Translations under genes and position numbers: made by a program | Shown: positions 13,192 through 14,792 of the stretch, in pieces | Numbering within the stretch: position 1 is the first letter of the stretch | How the letters are laid out: the number at the start of each line of letters is the position of its first letter | From: Nitrospira sp. | Lineage (GTDB): Bacteria > Nitrospirota > Nitrospiria > Nitrospirales > Nitrospiraceae | Length of the DNA stretch: 14,792 nucleotides | NCBI GenBank assembly: GCA_025935475.1 | Contig: JAICVE010000019.1 | Span: forward strand, 1-14,792 | Direction: 5' to 3' | Notes under the pieces: generated by a model | What the model was told of the DNA's origin: nothing | The model's database searches: none | What the model saw: the letters and a program-made list of their open reading frames with translations, nothing else

Positions 13192-14792
13192 GTGAGTGAA
13201 CCCCGCCCAAACATGGCCTCTCCGGTTTGGACCGGTCCTGAGCGTCGTGCGGCACCCGAGGCGCCCGTGAGGGTCCATTCCGAAGGCCTGACTCCACCTC
13301 TCCAGGAACCGGAGCGCCGGAAGCGGCATTTGAGGCCGGTCTGGATTCTGCTGTTGTTTCTCATTCCCTGTCTTGCGCTGACGTTCTACTACGGCCAGGT
13401 CGTTGTTCCAGGTAACGATGATCCTGATGCGTTTTTTCCGTCCACCAGCTATGCGCTTGTCCTCCTGCTGATCAATCTCGATCTGATCGGCTTCGTCGTC
13501 CTGCTGCTCCTTCTTTCGCGAAATCTCATCAAGGCCTATTTCGAACGCCGCCACCGGTTGATTGGATCCGGGTTTCGGACGAAGCTTGTGGCCGCCTTCA
13601 TCGGCTTTTCACTGATCCCCACCATGCTCTTGGCCTTCGTGGCCAGCGGCCTGGTGAACAAGGCCGTTGACGTATGGTTCAGCGATCAAATCGACCGGGT
13701 CATGCGTGACTCCTATGAAGTGGCGAAGATGCAGCATGCGGGGCATATCACGCTAGCGGTGAACAGCGCGCGCGCCATTAGCCACGAAATTTTCAGAGAG
13801 GACATGCTGCTGCCGGGGCAGCGGGATCTGTTGATGGCCGCCATGGTCCGCAAGCGGGTGGAATTTGGCGTAGCGGGCATTGAAGTGTATTCCGCCAAGA
13901 TGGAGACACTGGCGAAATCGCTTGATGCGGAGGTGCCGGCAGGGGTGCTCGACTTACCGATTGGACAACTCGTCCTTCAAGCAATCAACGGGAAGCAGGA
14001 GGCGAACACTGTTCAGGAAGCTCAGACGGGGAGGCTTGTCCGCGCCGCGGCGCCGGTCGCAGCAAGCGGACGGGGTAATGAGGTTGGTGGGGTGGTGGTG
14101 GTGGACGCCTATGTGCCCGAATCCCTCCTCGCCAAGATGGACGGCATTGGCCGCCAATACGAAGAATACAAGCAAATTAAGGCGATGAAAAATCCAATCA
14201 AGGCCGGTGCCTATTTGTTCGTCGCCGTCATCACGTTGTTGATTCTGTTCGGGGCGACCTGGTTCGGATTCTACGTCGCACGCAGCATCACGGTTCCGAT
14301 CCAGCGACTGGCCGAAGCGACGGATGCGATTGCGCAAGGCGATCTGTCCGTACGCATTGACGCGAAGGCCACCGACGAGATTGGGACGCTCATCGACTCC
14401 TTTAACCGGATGACGTCCGATTTGCAAAGCAGCAAGTCCACCATCGAGTCGGCAAACCTCTCCTTGCGTCGCAACAACCTCGAACTCGACCGCCGCCGTG
14501 CCTATATTGAAACAGTGGTTGATACGATCGCCGCCGGGTTGCTGTCCATCGACAAGAACGGGATGGTGACCAATTTCAATCCGTCCGGTGAGAGGATTCT
14601 CGGTGTGTCCGCTGGGCGCATGCAAGGTCGGCCGGCCAATGAGGCATTCAAGGAGTTTGGGTTGACGCTGTTTCAAACGATCTATGATCGTATGCTGCAG
14701 GATCAGCGCGACGATTTAACCCTCGACGGTACGGTGGAGGTGGACGGGAAATTTCTGACGGTGGCCCTGCATGCGTCGCGAATGAAGGACGA
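13192..14792 (+). CDS. NtrY-like membrane sensor histidine kinase, 5' part only
   Basis: The gene runs off the right edge after 533 codons with no stop. The sensor part shows membrane helices at about 50-68, 87-109, 132-155 and 340-364, an extracytoplasmic domain between the last two, a HAMP linker from about 364 to 415 (VARSITVPIQRLAEATDAIA, then DEIGTLIDSFNRM), a short coiled coil, and a PAS domain from about 437 (TVVDTIAAGLLSIDKNGMVT). WFSDQIDRVMRDSYEVA after helix 3 is typical of NtrY-type nitrogen sensors. The HisKA and ATPase domains must lie beyond the window, so kinase activity is inferred. The GTG start is set by AAGGAG 8 nt upstream; an ATG seven codons later is possible. Its ligand is unknown, and an NtrX-type regulator would be expected downstream. 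Confidence 0.88.
   Translation, partial: MSEPRPNMASPVWTGPERRAAPEAPVRVHSEGLTPPLQEPERRKRHLRPVWILLLFLIPCLALTFYYGQVVVPGNDDPDAFFPSTSYALVLLLINLDLIGFVVLLLLLSRNLIKAYFERRHRLIGSGFRTKLVAAFIGFSLIPTMLLAFVASGLVNKAVDVWFSDQIDRVMRDSYEVAKMQHAGHITLAVNSARAISHEIFREDMLLPGQRDLLMAAMVRKRVEFGVAGIEVYSAKMETLAKSLDAEVPAGVLDLPIGQLVLQAINGKQEANTVQEAQTGRLVRAAAPVAASGRGNEVGGVVVVDAYVPESLLAKMDGIGRQYEEYKQIKAMKNPIKAGAYLFVAVITLLILFGATWFGFYVARSITVPIQRLAEATDAIAQGDLSVRIDAKATDEIGTLIDSFNRMTSDLQSSKSTIESANLSLRRNNLELDRRRAYIETVVDTIAAGLLSIDKNGMVTNFNPSGERILGVSAGRMQGRPANEAFKEFGLTLFQTIYDRMLQDQRDDLTLDGTVEVDGKFLTVALHASRMKD

Noticed and set aside
14092..14103. Four tandem GTG triplets, a possible phase-variable repeat
   Set aside because: The repeat is a triplet in frame inside the kinase gene, so slippage would not shift the frame, and four units are few. 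It simply encodes four valines.
13954..14676. A 240-codon open frame on the minus strand within the kinase gene
   Set aside because: Antisense shadow of the NtrY-like kinase; no motif or start signal.
1..14792. Search for insertion sequences, phage genes, CRISPR repeats, toxin-antitoxin or defence genes
   Set aside because: No transposase, integrase, repeat array or defence domain was seen on either strand. mazG is present as the long house-cleaning type and is not next to a mazEF pair.

Overview
The window is a stretch of bacterial chromosome with moderately high GC, dense genes, short intergenic gaps and no mobile elements, phage genes, CRISPR arrays or RNA genes that I can see. The gene content suits an aerobic Gram-negative-type autotroph: a split biotin-dependent carboxylase, an orphan PstS-like binding protein, a small secreted IPT/TIG protein, a hemE-hemH-hemG cluster, mazG, a DUF1844 protein and an NtrY-like sensor kinase. 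My best guess is a Nitrospira-like member of Nitrospirota. That is inferred from the overall look of the proteins and not from a marker gene.

Layout. Positions 1-3776 hold a leftward block: an fmdB-type zinc ribbon gene, a PstS-like secreted binding protein and a secreted IPT/TIG protein. A perfect 11-bp stem-loop follows, then a biotin carboxylase and the start of its carboxyltransferase partner, which runs off the left edge. Positions 3914-5771 run rightward: a 58-aa protein, a 67-aa Cys/His protein, an EamA-family transporter and a 155-aa protein of unknown function. This series converges on a leftward acyl-lipid desaturase gene (5785-6780), which has a TATAAT-type promoter and a GC-rich hairpin just ahead of its ribosome binding site.

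Positions 7187-11048 are a rightward heme operon: hemE, hemH (12-nt gap), hemG (GTGA overlap with hemH), then an unrecognised 137-aa gene 14 nt further on. It converges on a leftward pair, mazG followed by a one-helix membrane protein gene joined by an ATGA overlap and driven by a good sigma70-type promoter. Right of that promoter, a DUF1844 gene and a truncated NtrY-like histidine kinase gene run rightward, the latter with its own well-formed promoter.

How the genes work together. The carboxylase pair would feed C4 or C6 acids into central carbon metabolism. hemE, hemH and hemG cover the decarboxylation, iron insertion and oxidation steps late in heme synthesis. mazG is a house-cleaning NTP pyrophosphohydrolase. 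The rest are single-gene functions or unknowns. I find no clear new multi-gene defence or biosynthetic system. The most worthwhile leads are the unknown genes coupled to hemG and mazG, the orphan PstS-like/IPT-TIG pair, the basic N-terminal tail on the carboxyltransferase, the heme branch question, and the leader structure of the desaturase gene.
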